A stretch of 64,000 bases of DNA from assembly GCA_938046585.1 (NCBI GenBank), contig CALIWR010000005.1, positions 62,001 to 126,000 of the forward strand. Reading direction: 5' to 3'. Below, piece after piece: positions 1 to 9,877 of this stretch. The number at the start of each line of letters is the position of its first letter. Positions within the stretch are counted from its first letter, which is position 1. The notes under the pieces are model-generated. The model was not told the DNA's origin. It worked only from the letters and a program-made list of their open reading frames with translations, and made no database searches. Both the position numbers and the translations under genes were made by a program. Origin of the DNA: an uncultured Propionibacteriaceae bacterium (GTDB taxonomy: Bacteria; Actinomycetota; Actinomycetes; Propionibacteriales; Propionibacteriaceae).

Positions 1-1
1 T

Positions 2-1489
2 GATGTGGGCCTCGACTACCTGACCCTGTCTCGCCCGGCTGGCACCCTCTCCGGCGGGGAGGCGCAGCGGATCCGCCTGGCCACGCAAATCGGGTCCGGG
101 CTGGTCGGGGTGTTGTACGTGCTGGATGAGCCGAGCATCGGATTGCATCAGCGCGACAACCGTCGCCTGATCGACACCCTGCTGCGGCTACGGGACCTGG
201 GCAACACCCTGATCGTGGTCGAGCACGACGAAGACACCATCCGGGCCGCTGACTGGGCGGTCGACATCGGGCCCGGGGCTGGGGAACACGGAGGAGAGGT
301 GGTGGTCTGCGGGCCGGTGTCTGACCTGCTGAACAACCCGGAATCGATCACTGGGGCGTATCTGGCGGGTCGGCGTAGCATCCCGTTGCCGGCTCAGCGG
401 CGACCCGGCAACGGCCGCGCGGTCACGGTTGTCGGGGCGCGGGAGAACAACCTGCGCGATCTCACTATCGCCTTTCCGCTGGGGCAGCTGGTCTGCGTTA
501 CCGGAGTCTCCGGTTCAGGCAAGTCGACGCTGGTCAACGGGATCCTGTACGCAGCGCTGGCACGGCGGATCTACAACGCCAAGGCCGTACCCGGACGCCA
601 CCAGCGGATCGACGGTCTGGACGCCGTGGACAAGATCATCCACGTCGACCAGTCCCCGATCGGGCGGACCCCCCGTTCCAACCCGGCCACGTATACGGGG
701 GTCTTCGACCGGATCCGGGGCCTTTTCGCCGAGACTCCGGAGGCTAAGGTCCGCGGCTATCAGCCTGGCCGGTTTTCGTTCAACGTCAAAGGTGGCCGCT
801 GTGAGGCTTGCGCCGGGGACGGCACGATCCGGATCGAGATGAACTTCCTGCCCGATGTGTACGTCCCGTGCGAGGTCTGTCACGGGGCCCGCTACAACCG
901 CGAAACCCTGGAGGTTCGTTACAAGGGCCGCTCGATCGCCGAGGTCCTCGACATGCCGATCGAGGAGGGTGCGGACTTCTTCGCCGCGATCCCGGCCATC
1001 GCCCGCCACCTCAACACCCTGGTCGAGGTGGGCCTCGGCTACGTCCGGATGGGGCAGCCGGCGCCGACCCTGTCCGGTGGTGAGGCACAGCGGGTGAAAC
1101 TGGCTGCTGAATTGCAGCGCCGGGCCACCGGCCGTACCCTGTACGTCCTCGACGAACCGACCACCGGTCTGCACTTTGAAGACGTCCGCAGGCTGCTGGA
1201 GGTGCTGGGACGGCTCGTGGACGCCGGCAACAGCGTGGTGGTGATTGAGCACAACCTAGACGTGATCAAGACCGCTGACTGGGTGATCGACCTCGGCCCG
1301 GAAGGCGGTTCCCGTGGCGGACAGATCGTGGCCCAGGGCACCCCGGAGCAAGTCGCAACCACCCCCGGCTCCCATACCGGTCAGTTCCTAGCCGAGGCGC
1401 TGCGCGGCAGCGAAGTGCCGGTGGCCCGGCCCAGGCGTCAACTGTCGGGCACGGCCGGCAGGTCACGCTCGAGGAGTCGGTCTCGGTGA
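2..1489 (+). CDS. uvrA: Excinuclease ABC subunit A, 3' part (N-terminus outside window)
   Basis: C-terminal half of UvrA, the damage-scanning ATPase of nucleotide excision repair; the reading frame is already open at base 2. Visible in order: the first ABC signature (LSGGEAQRIRLA) with Walker B (VLDEPSIGLH); the second-half Walker A (GVSGSGKSTL); a zinc site CEAC...CEVCHG; the second signature (LSGGEAQRVKLA); and Walker B (VLDEPTTGLH). These identify the family without real doubt. The protein ends in an unusual basic tail of alternating Arg-Ser (last nine residues). It is written with mixed codons, so it is not a simple DNA microsatellite. uvrC follows after 37 bases. Confidence 0.97.
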   Translation, partial: DVGLDYLTLSRPAGTLSGGEAQRIRLATQIGSGLVGVLYVLDEPSIGLHQRDNRRLIDTLLRLRDLGNTLIVVEHDEDTIRAADWAVDIGPGAGEHGGEVVVCGPVSDLLNNPESITGAYLAGRRSIPLPAQRRPGNGRAVTVVGARENNLRDLTIAFPLGQLVCVTGVSGSGKSTLVNGILYAALARRIYNAKAVPGRHQRIDGLDAVDKIIHVDQSPIGRTPRSNPATYTGVFDRIRGLFAETPEAKVRGYQPGRFSFNVKGGRCEACAGDGTIRIEMNFLPDVYVPCEVCHGARYNRETLEVRYKGRSIAEVLDMPIEEGADFFAAIPAIARHLNTLVEVGLGYVRMGQPAPTLSGGEAQRVKLAAELQRRATGRTLYVLDEPTTGLHFEDVRRLLEVLGRLVDAGNSVVVIEHNLDVIKTADWVIDLGPEGGSRGGQIVAQGTPEQVATTPGSHTGQFLAEALRGSEVPVARPRRQLSGTAGRSRSRSRSR

Positions 1490-1513
1490 CCAGGGCCGCT
1501 GCGGCAGCCTGGG

Positions 1514-1519
1514 TAGGGT
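1514..1519 (+). promoter_or_regulatory. Predicted -10 box of leaderless uvrC
   Basis: TAGGGT matches the actinobacterial TANNNT -10 consensus and ends seven bases before GTG 1527. The expected transcription start is therefore the start codon itself. No good -35 is visible, and no Shine-Dalgarno sequence precedes GTG 1527. Confidence 0.45.
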
Positions 1520-1526
1520 GAGCGCC

Positions 1527-3494
1527 GTGGCAGACCCGGCGACCTACCGGCCCCCCGTGGGCTCGATTCCGCTGGACCCGGGGGTGTACCGGTTCCGGGA
1601 TTCGGCGGGCACAGTGCTGTACGTCGGCAAGGCGAAGTCATTGCGGCAGCGGCTGAATTCGTACTTCGCGGACCCGGATGGTCTACACCCCCGGACCCGG
1701 ACCATGGTCCGTACTGCGGCTGGTGTCGAGTGGACCGTGGTCCGCAATGAAGTAGAGGCGTTGCAGTTGGAGTACGCCTGGATCAAGGAGTACGACCCGC
1801 GGTTCAACATCAAGTACCGCGACGACAAGTCGTACCCCTGGCTGTGCGTCACTTGGTCTGAGGACGTACCGCGGGTCTTCGTCGGGCGGGGCAGCAAGCG
1901 GCGAGGATGGCGCTATTTCGGCCCGTACGGCCAAGCCTGGGCAATCCGGGACACCGTCGACACCCTGCTGACGGTGTTCCCGGTCCGGTCCTGCACCCCG
2001 GGGGTCTTCCGCTCTGCTCAGGCCAGCGGTCGCCCTTGCCTACTGGCCCACATCGACAAATGTTCGGCGCCGTGCGTGGGCTGGATCGATGCGGAGCGCC
2101 ACCGAGACCTGGTGGCCGACTTTTGCCAGTTCCTAGGCGGGCGTCCTTCGGCGGTGGTGAGACGACTGGAGCGCGAGATGGGGATCGCGGCCGGCAATCT
2201 CGAATATGAGCGGGCGGCGGTGCTGCGTGACCAACTGGTGGCGCTGCGACAGGCGCTGGAACGCACGGCGATCGTTCTCTCGGACGGCACCGACGCCGAT
2301 GTAGTCGCGATGGCGGTCGACCCGCTCGAGGTCGCCGTCCAGGTCTTCCACGTCCGCGACGGTCGGGTAGTGGGGGAGCGGGGCTGGGTTGCGGACCGGG
2401 CCGACGACAGCGACTTGCCCCAACTGGTGGAATCCTTCCTGCTGCAGCTCTACGCCGGCCTGGTCTCGTCCCGGCTGCCGGCCGAGGAACGCCGCCGCGC
2501 GGTCCCGGGCACGATCCTGGTGCCCCAGCTGCCGGCCAGCGCCCAGATGCTGGAGACCCTGCTGTCCGGTGAGCGGGGTGCCCAGGTCACGATTCGGGTT
2601 CCGCGCCGCGGCGACAAGAAGGCGCTGCTGGAGACCGTCGCCCGCAACGCGGCCGAGTCACTGGCCCGGCACAAGACCAAACGAGCCTCGGATCTCACCA
2701 CCCGGAACCGGGCTTTGGAAGAGATCCAGACAGCGCTCGGCCTGGCGCAGGCTCCCCTGCGGATCGAGTGCTACGACATCTCTCACCTGCAGGGCAGCGA
2801 GACCGTTGCTTCGATGGTGGTCTTCGAGGATGGACTGGCGCGCAAATCCGAATATCGCCGGTTTGTGATCCGGACCGTGGCCTCCGACGACACCGGTGCG
2901 ATGCGGGAGGTGTTGGGACGTCGTTTCCGGCGTCTGCTCGACGAGCGGCAGCTGGGAGCCGATCCGCAGGCGCTGGTCGATGCCGAAACCCGCACTCCGC
3001 GCGGCTTCGCCTACCCGCCGGCACTGGTGGTCGTGGACGGGGGCGCCCCGCAGGTGGCGGCGGCCGCCGAGGCCTTAGCCGAGGTCGGGATCGGTGAGGT
3101 TGCGCTGTGCGGCCTGGCGAAACGTCTGGAGGAGGTCTGGCTGCCGGGCGAGGAATACCCGGTGATCCTGCCCCGGACCAGCGAGGGGCTATACCTGCTG
3201 CAGCGGATCCGTGACGAGGCGCACCGGTTCGCGATCAGCCATCATCGGCGGCGGCGGTCAGCCTCGCTGTTGGAGTCGCTGCTGGACCAGGTCCCGGGCC
3301 TGGGCGAGGTCCGGCGCACGGCGTTGCGGCGCAAATTCGGCTCATTGAAGCAGATCCGGGCTGCGACCGAGGAACAGATCGCGGCAGTACCCGGCTTCGG
3401 TCCGCGGCTGGCGGCAGCGGTGGTGGCAGCGGTCGCGGCCCAGCCGCCAGGCGAGGCGGTGAACCTCGCCACCGGCGAAGTTCTGCAGGATTGA
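1527..3494 (+). CDS. uvrC: Excinuclease ABC subunit C
   Basis: UvrC makes both incisions around damage handed over by UvrA/UvrB. The 655-residue product has the N-terminal GIY-YIG nuclease domain (roughly residues 12-92, with PGVYRFRD and LYVGKAKSLRQRL), a UVR motif that binds UvrB (about 214-238), the RNase H-like second nuclease domain in the middle, and C-terminal helix-hairpin-helix motifs (about 585-640). I prefer GTG 1527 (MADPATYRP...) to GTG 1518. Actinobacterial UvrC proteins typically begin with this DPATYRP segment, and a -10 box sits at leaderless spacing. The stop overlaps an alternative TTG start for rapZ. Confidence 0.95.
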   Translation: MADPATYRPPVGSIPLDPGVYRFRDSAGTVLYVGKAKSLRQRLNSYFADPDGLHPRTRTMVRTAAGVEWTVVRNEVEALQLEYAWIKEYDPRFNIKYRDDKSYPWLCVTWSEDVPRVFVGRGSKRRGWRYFGPYGQAWAIRDTVDTLLTVFPVRSCTPGVFRSAQASGRPCLLAHIDKCSAPCVGWIDAERHRDLVADFCQFLGGRPSAVVRRLEREMGIAAGNLEYERAAVLRDQLVALRQALERTAIVLSDGTDADVVAMAVDPLEVAVQVFHVRDGRVVGERGWVADRADDSDLPQLVESFLLQLYAGLVSSRLPAEERRRAVPGTILVPQLPASAQMLETLLSGERGAQVTIRVPRRGDKKALLETVARNAAESLARHKTKRASDLTTRNRALEEIQTALGLAQAPLRIECYDISHLQGSETVASMVVFEDGLARKSEYRRFVIRTVASDDTGAMREVLGRRFRRLLDERQLGADPQALVDAETRTPRGFAYPPALVVVDGGAPQVAAAAEALAEVGIGEVALCGLAKRLEEVWLPGEEYPVILPRTSEGLYLLQRIRDEAHRFAISHHRRRRSASLLESLLDQVPGLGEVRRTALRRKFGSLKQIRAATEEQIAAVPGFGPRLAAAVVAAVAAQPPGEAVNLATGEVLQD

Positions 3495-3505
3495 CATCGG
3501 CGGGC

Positions 3506-3511
3506 GATAAT
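3506..3511 (+). promoter_or_regulatory. Predicted -10 box of leaderless rapZ
   Basis: GATAAT ends six bases before GTG 3518 and close to the end of uvrC. A TTGACA at 3491-3496 lies only nine bases upstream, too close to be a normal -35. The call rests on the -10 and its spacing, plus the lack of a ribosome site before GTG 3518. Confidence 0.4.
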
Positions 3512-3517
3512 GAGCCG

Positions 3518-4384
3518 GTGTCGACCAAGCCGCAGTCGAGAGTGGTGGTGATCACCGGGATCTCCGGCGCTGGGCGCCGGACCGCCGCCCATGCCATGGA
3601 AGATCATGGCTGGTATGTGGTGGACAACCTGCCACCGGCAATGCTGCCGCAGTTATGCCGCCAGCTCCTGGATGATGCAGTGACCCAGCTCGCCGTGGTA
3701 CTTGACGTCCGTAGCCGGGGCAGTTTCGACGAACTGCCGGTGGTCTTCGAGCAGCTCCGCGAGGCCGGGGTACAGCCGGAGATCTGCTTTGTGGAAGCCA
3801 GCGACGAGACCATCGTCCGCCGTCAGGAATCCTCTCGTCGTCCGGTCCCACTGCAGGAGGACGGGCGGATGCTGGATGGGATCCAGCGCGAGCGGCGGCT
3901 GCTGTCCGCTCTGCGTGCCACAGCCGACCTGGTGATCGACACCTCCTCGCTGAATGTGCACCAGCTGGCGCAACGGGTGGCGCACGCGTACGGCGGCAGC
4001 GCCCGCGACGAATTGCGGGTGACGCTGGTGTCGTTCGGCTTCAAAAACGGGGTCCCGATTGACTCCGACATGGTGCTTGACGTCCGTTTTCTGCCCAACC
4101 CACACTGGGTGCCGCAGCTTCGCCCGCAGACGGGGCTGAGTACCGCGGTCGCCGAGTATGTGGTGGGGCAGCCGTCGGCTGGGCTCTTCCTGGACCAGGC
4201 TCTGGGCCTGATCGAGACGGTACGCCCGGGGTATATCCGCGAAGGCAAGCGGCAATTCCAGATCGGGATCGGCTGCACCGGCGGCAAACACCGTTCCACA
4301 GCGGTGGCGGAGGAATTGGCCCGCAGGCTGCGGGACAGCGGGCTGACAGTGGCGGTGATTCACCGCGATCTGGGACGGGAATGA
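3518..4384 (+). CDS. rapZ: RapZ-family nucleotide-binding protein
   Basis: RapZ (YvcJ) is a P-loop protein. In enterobacteria it is an RNA adaptor controlling glucosamine-6-phosphate synthase; its role in Actinobacteria is less defined. The 288-residue product has the modified Walker A GISGAGRR (about residues 14-21), where actinobacterial homologues usually carry GAGRG or GAGRS. It also has VVDNLPP, FLPNPHWV and the C-terminal GCTGGKHRS and HRDLGRE motifs. Start chosen at GTG 3518; a TTG at 3491 would overlap the uvrC stop. It overlaps yvcK by four bases (ATGA), so the two are probably translationally coupled. The rapZ-yvcK-whiA order is conserved across Gram-positive bacteria. Confidence 0.92.
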   Translation: MSTKPQSRVVVITGISGAGRRTAAHAMEDHGWYVVDNLPPAMLPQLCRQLLDDAVTQLAVVLDVRSRGSFDELPVVFEQLREAGVQPEICFVEASDETIVRRQESSRRPVPLQEDGRMLDGIQRERRLLSALRATADLVIDTSSLNVHQLAQRVAHAYGGSARDELRVTLVSFGFKNGVPIDSDMVLDVRFLPNPHWVPQLRPQTGLSTAVAEYVVGQPSAGLFLDQALGLIETVRPGYIREGKRQFQIGIGCTGGKHRSTAVAEELARRLRDSGLTVAVIHRDLGRE

Positions 4385-5334
4385 ACGGGCATCTGGCTGC
4401 GCTGCCGTCGGTGGTGGCCCTGGGCGGGGGGCACGGCCTGTCGGCGACCCTGGCCGCGCTGCGGCGCCTGACCGATCGGGTCACCGCGGTGGTGACGGTC
4501 GCTGACGACGGCGGATCGTCGGGTCGGTTGCGCCGCGAGCTGGACTGTCTGCCGCCCGGCGACCTGCGAATGGCGCTGGCGGCGCTGTGCTCCGACGACC
4601 GGGAAGGACGATTGTGGGCTGACGTGCTCCAGTCTCGTTTTGGGGGGTCTGGCCCGCTGGCCGGCCACGCCATCGGCAATCTGCTGATCGCAGGGCTCTG
4701 GCAGCGTCTGGGTGACCCGGTCGAGGGGCTCGACATGGTGGCCCAGTTGCTACGGACCCGGGGCCGGGTACTGCCGATGTCTGCGGTCCCGCTGATCATT
4801 GAGGCCGATGTAGTCGGACTGCTGCCGGAGGCTCCCGACGAGCAGTCCGTGGTACGGGGCCAGGCGACCGTGGCCAAGACTCCCGGGCAGGTGCTTCACG
4901 TCCGCCTCGATCCGTCTCAGCCGCCGGCCCATCCCGCCTCGATCGCGGCCGTCCAGGCCGCCGACTTCGTGGTCCTGGGGCCCGGTTCCTGGTTTACCTC
5001 GGTGATCCCGCACCTGCTTGTCCCGGAACTCGAGGAGGCGATCGTCACCGCGCCCGGGCGGCGGGTGTTGATCCTGAACCTGGTGCCCGCGGAGGAGACC
5101 GCGGGCTTCACCCCGAGCGGCCATCTGGATGTCCTGGCTGAGCACGCCCCCCGGCTGCGGCTCGACCATGTGATCGCCGACGAGCGGTTTGTGGCCCAGG
5201 ATCGGCACCTGCGTTCGTTCGCCGAAAGCTTCGGCGGAGAGCTCCACGTGGCCCGACTGGGGGTCCGTGATGGCTCGGCGCGACATGACCCGCTGCTGTT
5301 GGCCTCCTCCCTGGCCGAGGTCTTCGGGGTCTGA
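4381..5334 (+). CDS. yvcK: Gluconeogenesis factor YvcK / CofD-like protein
   Basis: 317-residue CofD/YvcK-fold protein. The N-terminal GGGHGLS loop (about residue 17) and VTVADDGGSSGRL identify the family. CofD relatives bind a phosphorylated ligand; YvcK binds UDP-sugars and is needed for growth on gluconeogenic carbon and for normal wall synthesis in Bacillus and mycobacteria. Role here is by homology only. It starts inside the rapZ stop (ATGA) and is followed 56 bases later by whiA. Confidence 0.92.
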   Translation: MNGHLAALPSVVALGGGHGLSATLAALRRLTDRVTAVVTVADDGGSSGRLRRELDCLPPGDLRMALAALCSDDREGRLWADVLQSRFGGSGPLAGHAIGNLLIAGLWQRLGDPVEGLDMVAQLLRTRGRVLPMSAVPLIIEADVVGLLPEAPDEQSVVRGQATVAKTPGQVLHVRLDPSQPPAHPASIAAVQAADFVVLGPGSWFTSVIPHLLVPELEEAIVTAPGRRVLILNLVPAEETAGFTPSGHLDVLAEHAPRLRLDHVIADERFVAQDRHLRSFAESFGGELHVARLGVRDGSARHDPLLLASSLAEVFGV

Positions 5335-5390
5335 GTGCTGCGGGCCAGCCCCGGCGATGAATCCCTCGCCGGCTGTGCCAAGATATGCCA

Positions 5391-6374
5391 ATGGCATTGA
5401 CCCAGCAGGTGAAGGCGGAGTTGGCCACGGTCGTGACGAGCAAGCCGTGCGACCGGCGGGCCGAGGCTGTCGCCATGTTGCGTTTCGCCGGGGGTCTCCA
5501 CATCAACGGCGGCCGGCTCATGGTCGAGGCCGAATTCGACACTGGGGCGGCTGCGCGCCGGCTGCGGGCCACCATCGCCGATCTGTACGGCCTGAGCTGC
5601 GACCTGGTGATGGTGACCTCGTCCGGCTTGCGGCGTGGGCGCCGCTACCTGGTCCGGGTACTCAAGGATGGGGAGGCGTTGGCTCGCCAGACCGGCCTGG
5701 TCGACCACCGCGGCCGTCCGGTGCGTGGACTTCCGCCGGCGATCGTCGGCGGCGGGGTGTGCGACGCGGTCGCCGCCTGGCGCGGGGTCTTCCTGGCTCA
5801 TGGCTCGCTGACCGAGCCGGGTCGTTCGAGCGCACTCGAGGTCACGTGCCCCGGCTCGGAGGCAGCCTTGGCGCTAGTCGGCGCGGCTCGTCGGATGGGG
5901 ATCGTGGCCAAGGCCCGCGATGTCCGGGGCATCGACCGGGTCGTGATCCGTGACGGTGACGCGATCGCCGCGATGCTGACCCGGCTCGGCGCCCACCAGA
6001 CCGTGCTGATGTGGGAGGAGCGAAGGGTCCGGCGTGAGGTGCGGGCCTCAGCGAACCGGCTAGCTAATTTCGACGATGCGAACCTGCGTCGCTCGGCCAA
6101 GGCCGCGGTCGCGGCCGGGGCCCGGGTAGAGCGGGCGTTGGAGATCCTCGGCGGAGAGGTTCCTGATCACCTGCTCAGCGCCGGCCGGGTTAGGTTGGAG
6201 CACAAGCAGGCCTCGTTGGAGGAGTTGGGTTCGCTGCACGATCCGGTGCTGACCAAGGACGCAATCGCGGGTCGGATCCGGCGGCTGCTGGCAACCGCTG
6301 ACCGTCGAGCCCAGGAACTGGGCATCCCAGACACCTCGGCCGTCCTGCCGCCAGACTTCAACGAACTCGACTGA
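5391..6374 (+). CDS. whiA: WhiA DNA-binding regulator
   Basis: WhiA is a LAGLIDADG-like domain joined to a helix-turn-helix. In Streptomyces it works with WhiB in sporulation, and non-sporulating actinobacteria keep it for division control. The 327-residue product starts MALTQQVKAEL, the usual start for the family, so I use ATG 5391 rather than ATG 5385. The C-terminal half (RRVRREVRASANRL onward) contains the HTH, followed by the conserved ANFDDAN and LGSLHDP segments. CAAGAT at 5379-5384 is six bases before ATG and may be a leaderless -10. whiA closes the rapZ-yvcK-whiA block ahead of gap. Confidence 0.93.
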   Translation: MALTQQVKAELATVVTSKPCDRRAEAVAMLRFAGGLHINGGRLMVEAEFDTGAAARRLRATIADLYGLSCDLVMVTSSGLRRGRRYLVRVLKDGEALARQTGLVDHRGRPVRGLPPAIVGGGVCDAVAAWRGVFLAHGSLTEPGRSSALEVTCPGSEAALALVGAARRMGIVAKARDVRGIDRVVIRDGDAIAAMLTRLGAHQTVLMWEERRVRREVRASANRLANFDDANLRRSAKAAVAAGARVERALEILGGEVPDHLLSAGRVRLEHKQASLEELGSLHDPVLTKDAIAGRIRRLLATADRRAQELGIPDTSAVLPPDFNELD

Positions 6375-6406
6375 GACGAGGACGAGCATCGCCAGCCCAG
6401 ATTCGT

Positions 6407-6412
6407 TAGGCT
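6407..6412 (+). promoter_or_regulatory. Possible -10 box for the gap-pgk-tpiA operon
   Basis: TAGGCT fits TANNNT and would give a leader of about 54 bases before gap. The 98-base whiA-gap gap is the natural place for a glycolytic promoter. No convincing -35 is visible. Confidence 0.35.
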
Positions 6413-6472
6413 GAGGGTATCCAGATCACTCACCGGGGCGTGATGGCCTCGGTAGACAAGGAGACCCTCCCT

Positions 6473-7465
<993 letters not shown>

Positions 7466-7484
7466 CCCAAGGAGGGCTGGACAG

Positions 7485-8690
7485 GTGAAGTCAGTACCCG
7501 ATCTCGGCGACCTCGCCGGCAGGCGTGTTCTGATCCGCTGCGATTTCAACGTGCCGCTGGACGGCGACACGATCACCGACGACGGGCGGATCCGGGCGGC
7601 TCTGCCGACCTTGACCGCGCTGCGGGATGCAGGCGCCCGGATCGTGGTGCTTGCCCACCTGGGCCGTCCCAAGGGGCAGGTCAACCCGAAGTACTCCCTG
7701 GCCCCAGCGGCTCGCCGGCTCGGTGAGCTGCTGGGGACCAAGGTGATCTTGGCCACCGATGTGGCCGGCCCCGCGGCCCAGGAAGTGGCCACCAGCCTGG
7801 GCCCGGGTGAGATCGCGATGTGCGAGAACGTCCGCTACGAGCCGGGCGAGGAAAGCAAGGACGAGACCGAGCGGCAGGCGCTGGCGGCGAGGTACGCAGC
7901 CTTGGGTGAGGTCTTTGTCTCGGACGGTTTCGGCGTGGTGCACCGTAAGCAGGCCTCGGTGTACGACGTGGCGAGGCTGCTGCCGAACGCCGCTGGGAAT
8001 CTGGTGGCCAAGGAAGTCGATGTCCTCGAGCAGCTCACCACTCGGCCGGCCCGGCCGTACGTGGTGGTCTTGGGTGGGGCCAAGGTGGCTGACAAGCTGG
8101 CCGTGATCGACAACCTGCTCAAGGTCGCCGACACCCTCGTGGTCGGCGGGGGCATGGCGTACACCTTCCTGAAGGCCAAGGGTTACGAGGTGGGTGCCTC
8201 GATCCTGGACGAGGCCAACGTCGAGACCTGCCGGGGTTACTTGGAGCAGGCCAAGGCCGCGGGCAAACAGCTGCTGCTGCCGGTCGATGTCCGGGTCGCC
8301 CACGGGATGGACTTCGAGGCCCGGACCGTGACCGGCGAGGTCGAGGTGGTGGCCGCAGACGCGATCCCGGCCGACAAGATGGGCTTGGACATTGGCCCGG
8401 CCACCGAGAAACTGTTCGGCGACGCGGTGCGCGGGGCCAAGACCGTTTTCTGGAACGGCCCGATGGGGGTCTTCGAGATCGAAGCCCTGGCCCAGGGCAC
8501 CAAGGCATTGGCGACAGCGCTGGCCGAGTCGGACGCCTTTACCGTGATCGGCGGCGGCGATTCGGCGGCCGCAGTACGTCAGCTCGGTTTCGCTGACGAC
8601 GCCTTCGGCCACATCTCCACCGGGGGCGGCGCCTCCCTGGAGTATCTGGAGGGCAAGACTCTCCCCGGGCTGGCAGTTCTGGAGGGCTGA
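7485..8690 (+). CDS. pgk: Phosphoglycerate kinase
   Basis: Converts 1,3-bisphosphoglycerate and ADP to 3-phosphoglycerate and ATP. The 401-residue product shows the N-terminal substrate loop RVLIRCDFNVPL, the basic LAHLGRPKG patch, and the C-terminal nucleotide site with GGGDSAAA and HISTGGGASLE. GTG start at 7485 with AAGGAGG (7469-7475) upstream. It lies 19 bases after gap and three bases before tpiA, so it is almost certainly co-transcribed with both. Confidence 0.98.
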   Translation: MKSVPDLGDLAGRRVLIRCDFNVPLDGDTITDDGRIRAALPTLTALRDAGARIVVLAHLGRPKGQVNPKYSLAPAARRLGELLGTKVILATDVAGPAAQEVATSLGPGEIAMCENVRYEPGEESKDETERQALAARYAALGEVFVSDGFGVVHRKQASVYDVARLLPNAAGNLVAKEVDVLEQLTTRPARPYVVVLGGAKVADKLAVIDNLLKVADTLVVGGGMAYTFLKAKGYEVGASILDEANVETCRGYLEQAKAAGKQLLLPVDVRVAHGMDFEARTVTGEVEVVAADAIPADKMGLDIGPATEKLFGDAVRGAKTVFWNGPMGVFEIEALAQGTKALATALAESDAFTVIGGGDSAAAVRQLGFADDAFGHISTGGGASLEYLEGKTLPGLAVLEG

Positions 8691-8693
8691 GCG

Positions 8694-9473
8694 ATGACGA
8701 AGCGGACCCCGCTGATTGCGGGGAACTGGAAGATGAACCTCAACCATGTTGAGGCCACCGGCCTGGTTCAGAAGCTGGCATGGACCTTGGCGGACAGGAA
8801 ATACGACCCGGCCACGGTCGAGGCTGCAGTGATCGTGCCCTTTACCGACATCCGGACCGTACAGACCCTGATCGAGGCCGAGAAGTACCCGATCGCCTGG
8901 GGGGCTCAAGATGTCTCGGTGCATGCCTCGGGGGCCTACACCGGTGAGGTGTCGGTGGGCATGCTGGCCAAACTCGGCTGCCGGTATGTGGTGGTCGGGC
9001 ATTCGGAGCGTCGTGAATACCATGGCGAGACCGACGAACTGGTCAACCAGAAAGCCAAGCAGCTCCTCGACGCCGCCCTCACCCCGATTATCTGCGTGGG
9101 GGAGCGGCTGGAGACCCGCAAAGCCGGCGACCAGGTCCCGTACGTGTTGGGTCAGGTCCGAGGCTGCCTGGCCGGCCTGACCGCCGAGCAGGTCGCTGAC
9201 CTGGTAATCGCGTACGAGCCGGTCTGGGCGATCGGCACCGGCGAGGTCGCCACCCCGGCTGATGCGCAGGAGGTCTGTGGGGCGATCCGCGGCTTCGTTG
9301 CTCAGGAACTGGGGCAGGCTGCTGCCGACGGGATCCGGATCCAGTACGGCGGTTCGGTGAAGTCGAGCAACACGGCCGACATCATGGCCCAGCCGGATGT
9401 TGACGGCGCTCTGGTCGGTGGCGCCAGCCTGGATCCGGAGGAGTTCGCCCGGATCGTGCTGTATCAGGCCTAG
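8694..9473 (+). CDS. tpiA: Triosephosphate isomerase
   Basis: Interconverts dihydroxyacetone phosphate and glyceraldehyde-3-phosphate. The 259-residue TIM barrel has Lys in NWKMN, catalytic His103 in GHSERRE and Glu175 in AYEPVWAIGTG, plus the phosphate loop YGGSVK. ATG lies three bases after the pgk stop. A strong hairpin follows the stop, closing the operon. Confidence 0.98.
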   Translation: MTKRTPLIAGNWKMNLNHVEATGLVQKLAWTLADRKYDPATVEAAVIVPFTDIRTVQTLIEAEKYPIAWGAQDVSVHASGAYTGEVSVGMLAKLGCRYVVVGHSERREYHGETDELVNQKAKQLLDAALTPIICVGERLETRKAGDQVPYVLGQVRGCLAGLTAEQVADLVIAYEPVWAIGTGEVATPADAQEVCGAIRGFVAQELGQAAADGIRIQYGGSVKSSNTADIMAQPDVDGALVGGASLDPEEFARIVLYQA

Positions 9474-9490
9474 CCGGCAGGAAGATCGAA

Positions 9491-9524
9491 GGACCAGCCC
9501 GGCCCCGAGAGGTCGGGCTGGTCC
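9491..9524 (+). terminator. Stem-loop terminator after tpiA
   Basis: Perfect 11-bp inverted repeat GGACCAGCCCG / CGGGCTGGTCC with a 12-base loop, 17 bases after the tpiA stop, followed by a weakly T-rich stretch. It separates the glycolytic operon from secG. Confidence 0.75.
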
Positions 9525-9556
9525 GTTTCAGATTCGGAAGGACCAATCACGTCCGT

Positions 9557-9562
9557 TACCAT
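9557..9562 (+). promoter_or_regulatory. Predicted -10 box of leaderless secG
   Basis: TACCAT (TANNNT) ends six bases before the secG GTG, and there is no Shine-Dalgarno sequence in front of that GTG. The mRNA probably starts at the start codon. Confidence 0.5.
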
Positions 9563-9568
9563 TGTCCG

Positions 9569-9835
9569 GTGAACTTGCCTGTGCCGTTGATCACCTGGCC
9601 TGTTTTCGGGGTCTCCATCGTGCTGCTGGTGACGAGCGTGATCCTGTCCCTGTTCGTGCTGCTCCATAAGGGCCGAGGCGGCGGCATGTCTGACCTGTTC
9701 GGTGGTGGCGTCTCCTCGTCGATGGGCGGGACCAGCGTGGCTGAGCGCAACCTGGACCGGATCACGATCATCATCGCTATCATCTGGTTGGCCAGCGTGA
9801 TCACGCTGCTGATCTTCTACCGCTACGGCATCTGA
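9569..9835 (+). CDS. secG: Preprotein translocase subunit SecG
   Basis: Small membrane component of the SecYEG export channel. 88 residues with two hydrophobic segments: one near the N-terminus (GVSIVLLVTSVILSLFVLL) and one near the C-terminus (ITIIIAIIWLASVI). Between them lies a glycine-rich loop, GRGGGMSDLFGGG, typical of SecG. The position between tpiA and rbpA is the usual actinobacterial one. The start at GTG 9569 is supported by the leaderless promoter spacing. Confidence 0.93.
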   Translation: MNLPVPLITWPVFGVSIVLLVTSVILSLFVLLHKGRGGGMSDLFGGGVSSSMGGTSVAERNLDRITIIIAIIWLASVITLLIFYRYGI

Positions 9836-9877
9836 CCGCAGTTTCACGTTCTACACGCAATAACAAGGAGTTCGACT

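Noticed and set aside
3491..3496. TTGACA as a -35 box or TTG 3491 as the rapZ start
   Set aside because: The distance to GATAAT is only nine bases, and the TTG would add nine unconserved residues overlapping uvrC. GTG 3518 with leaderless spacing fits better.
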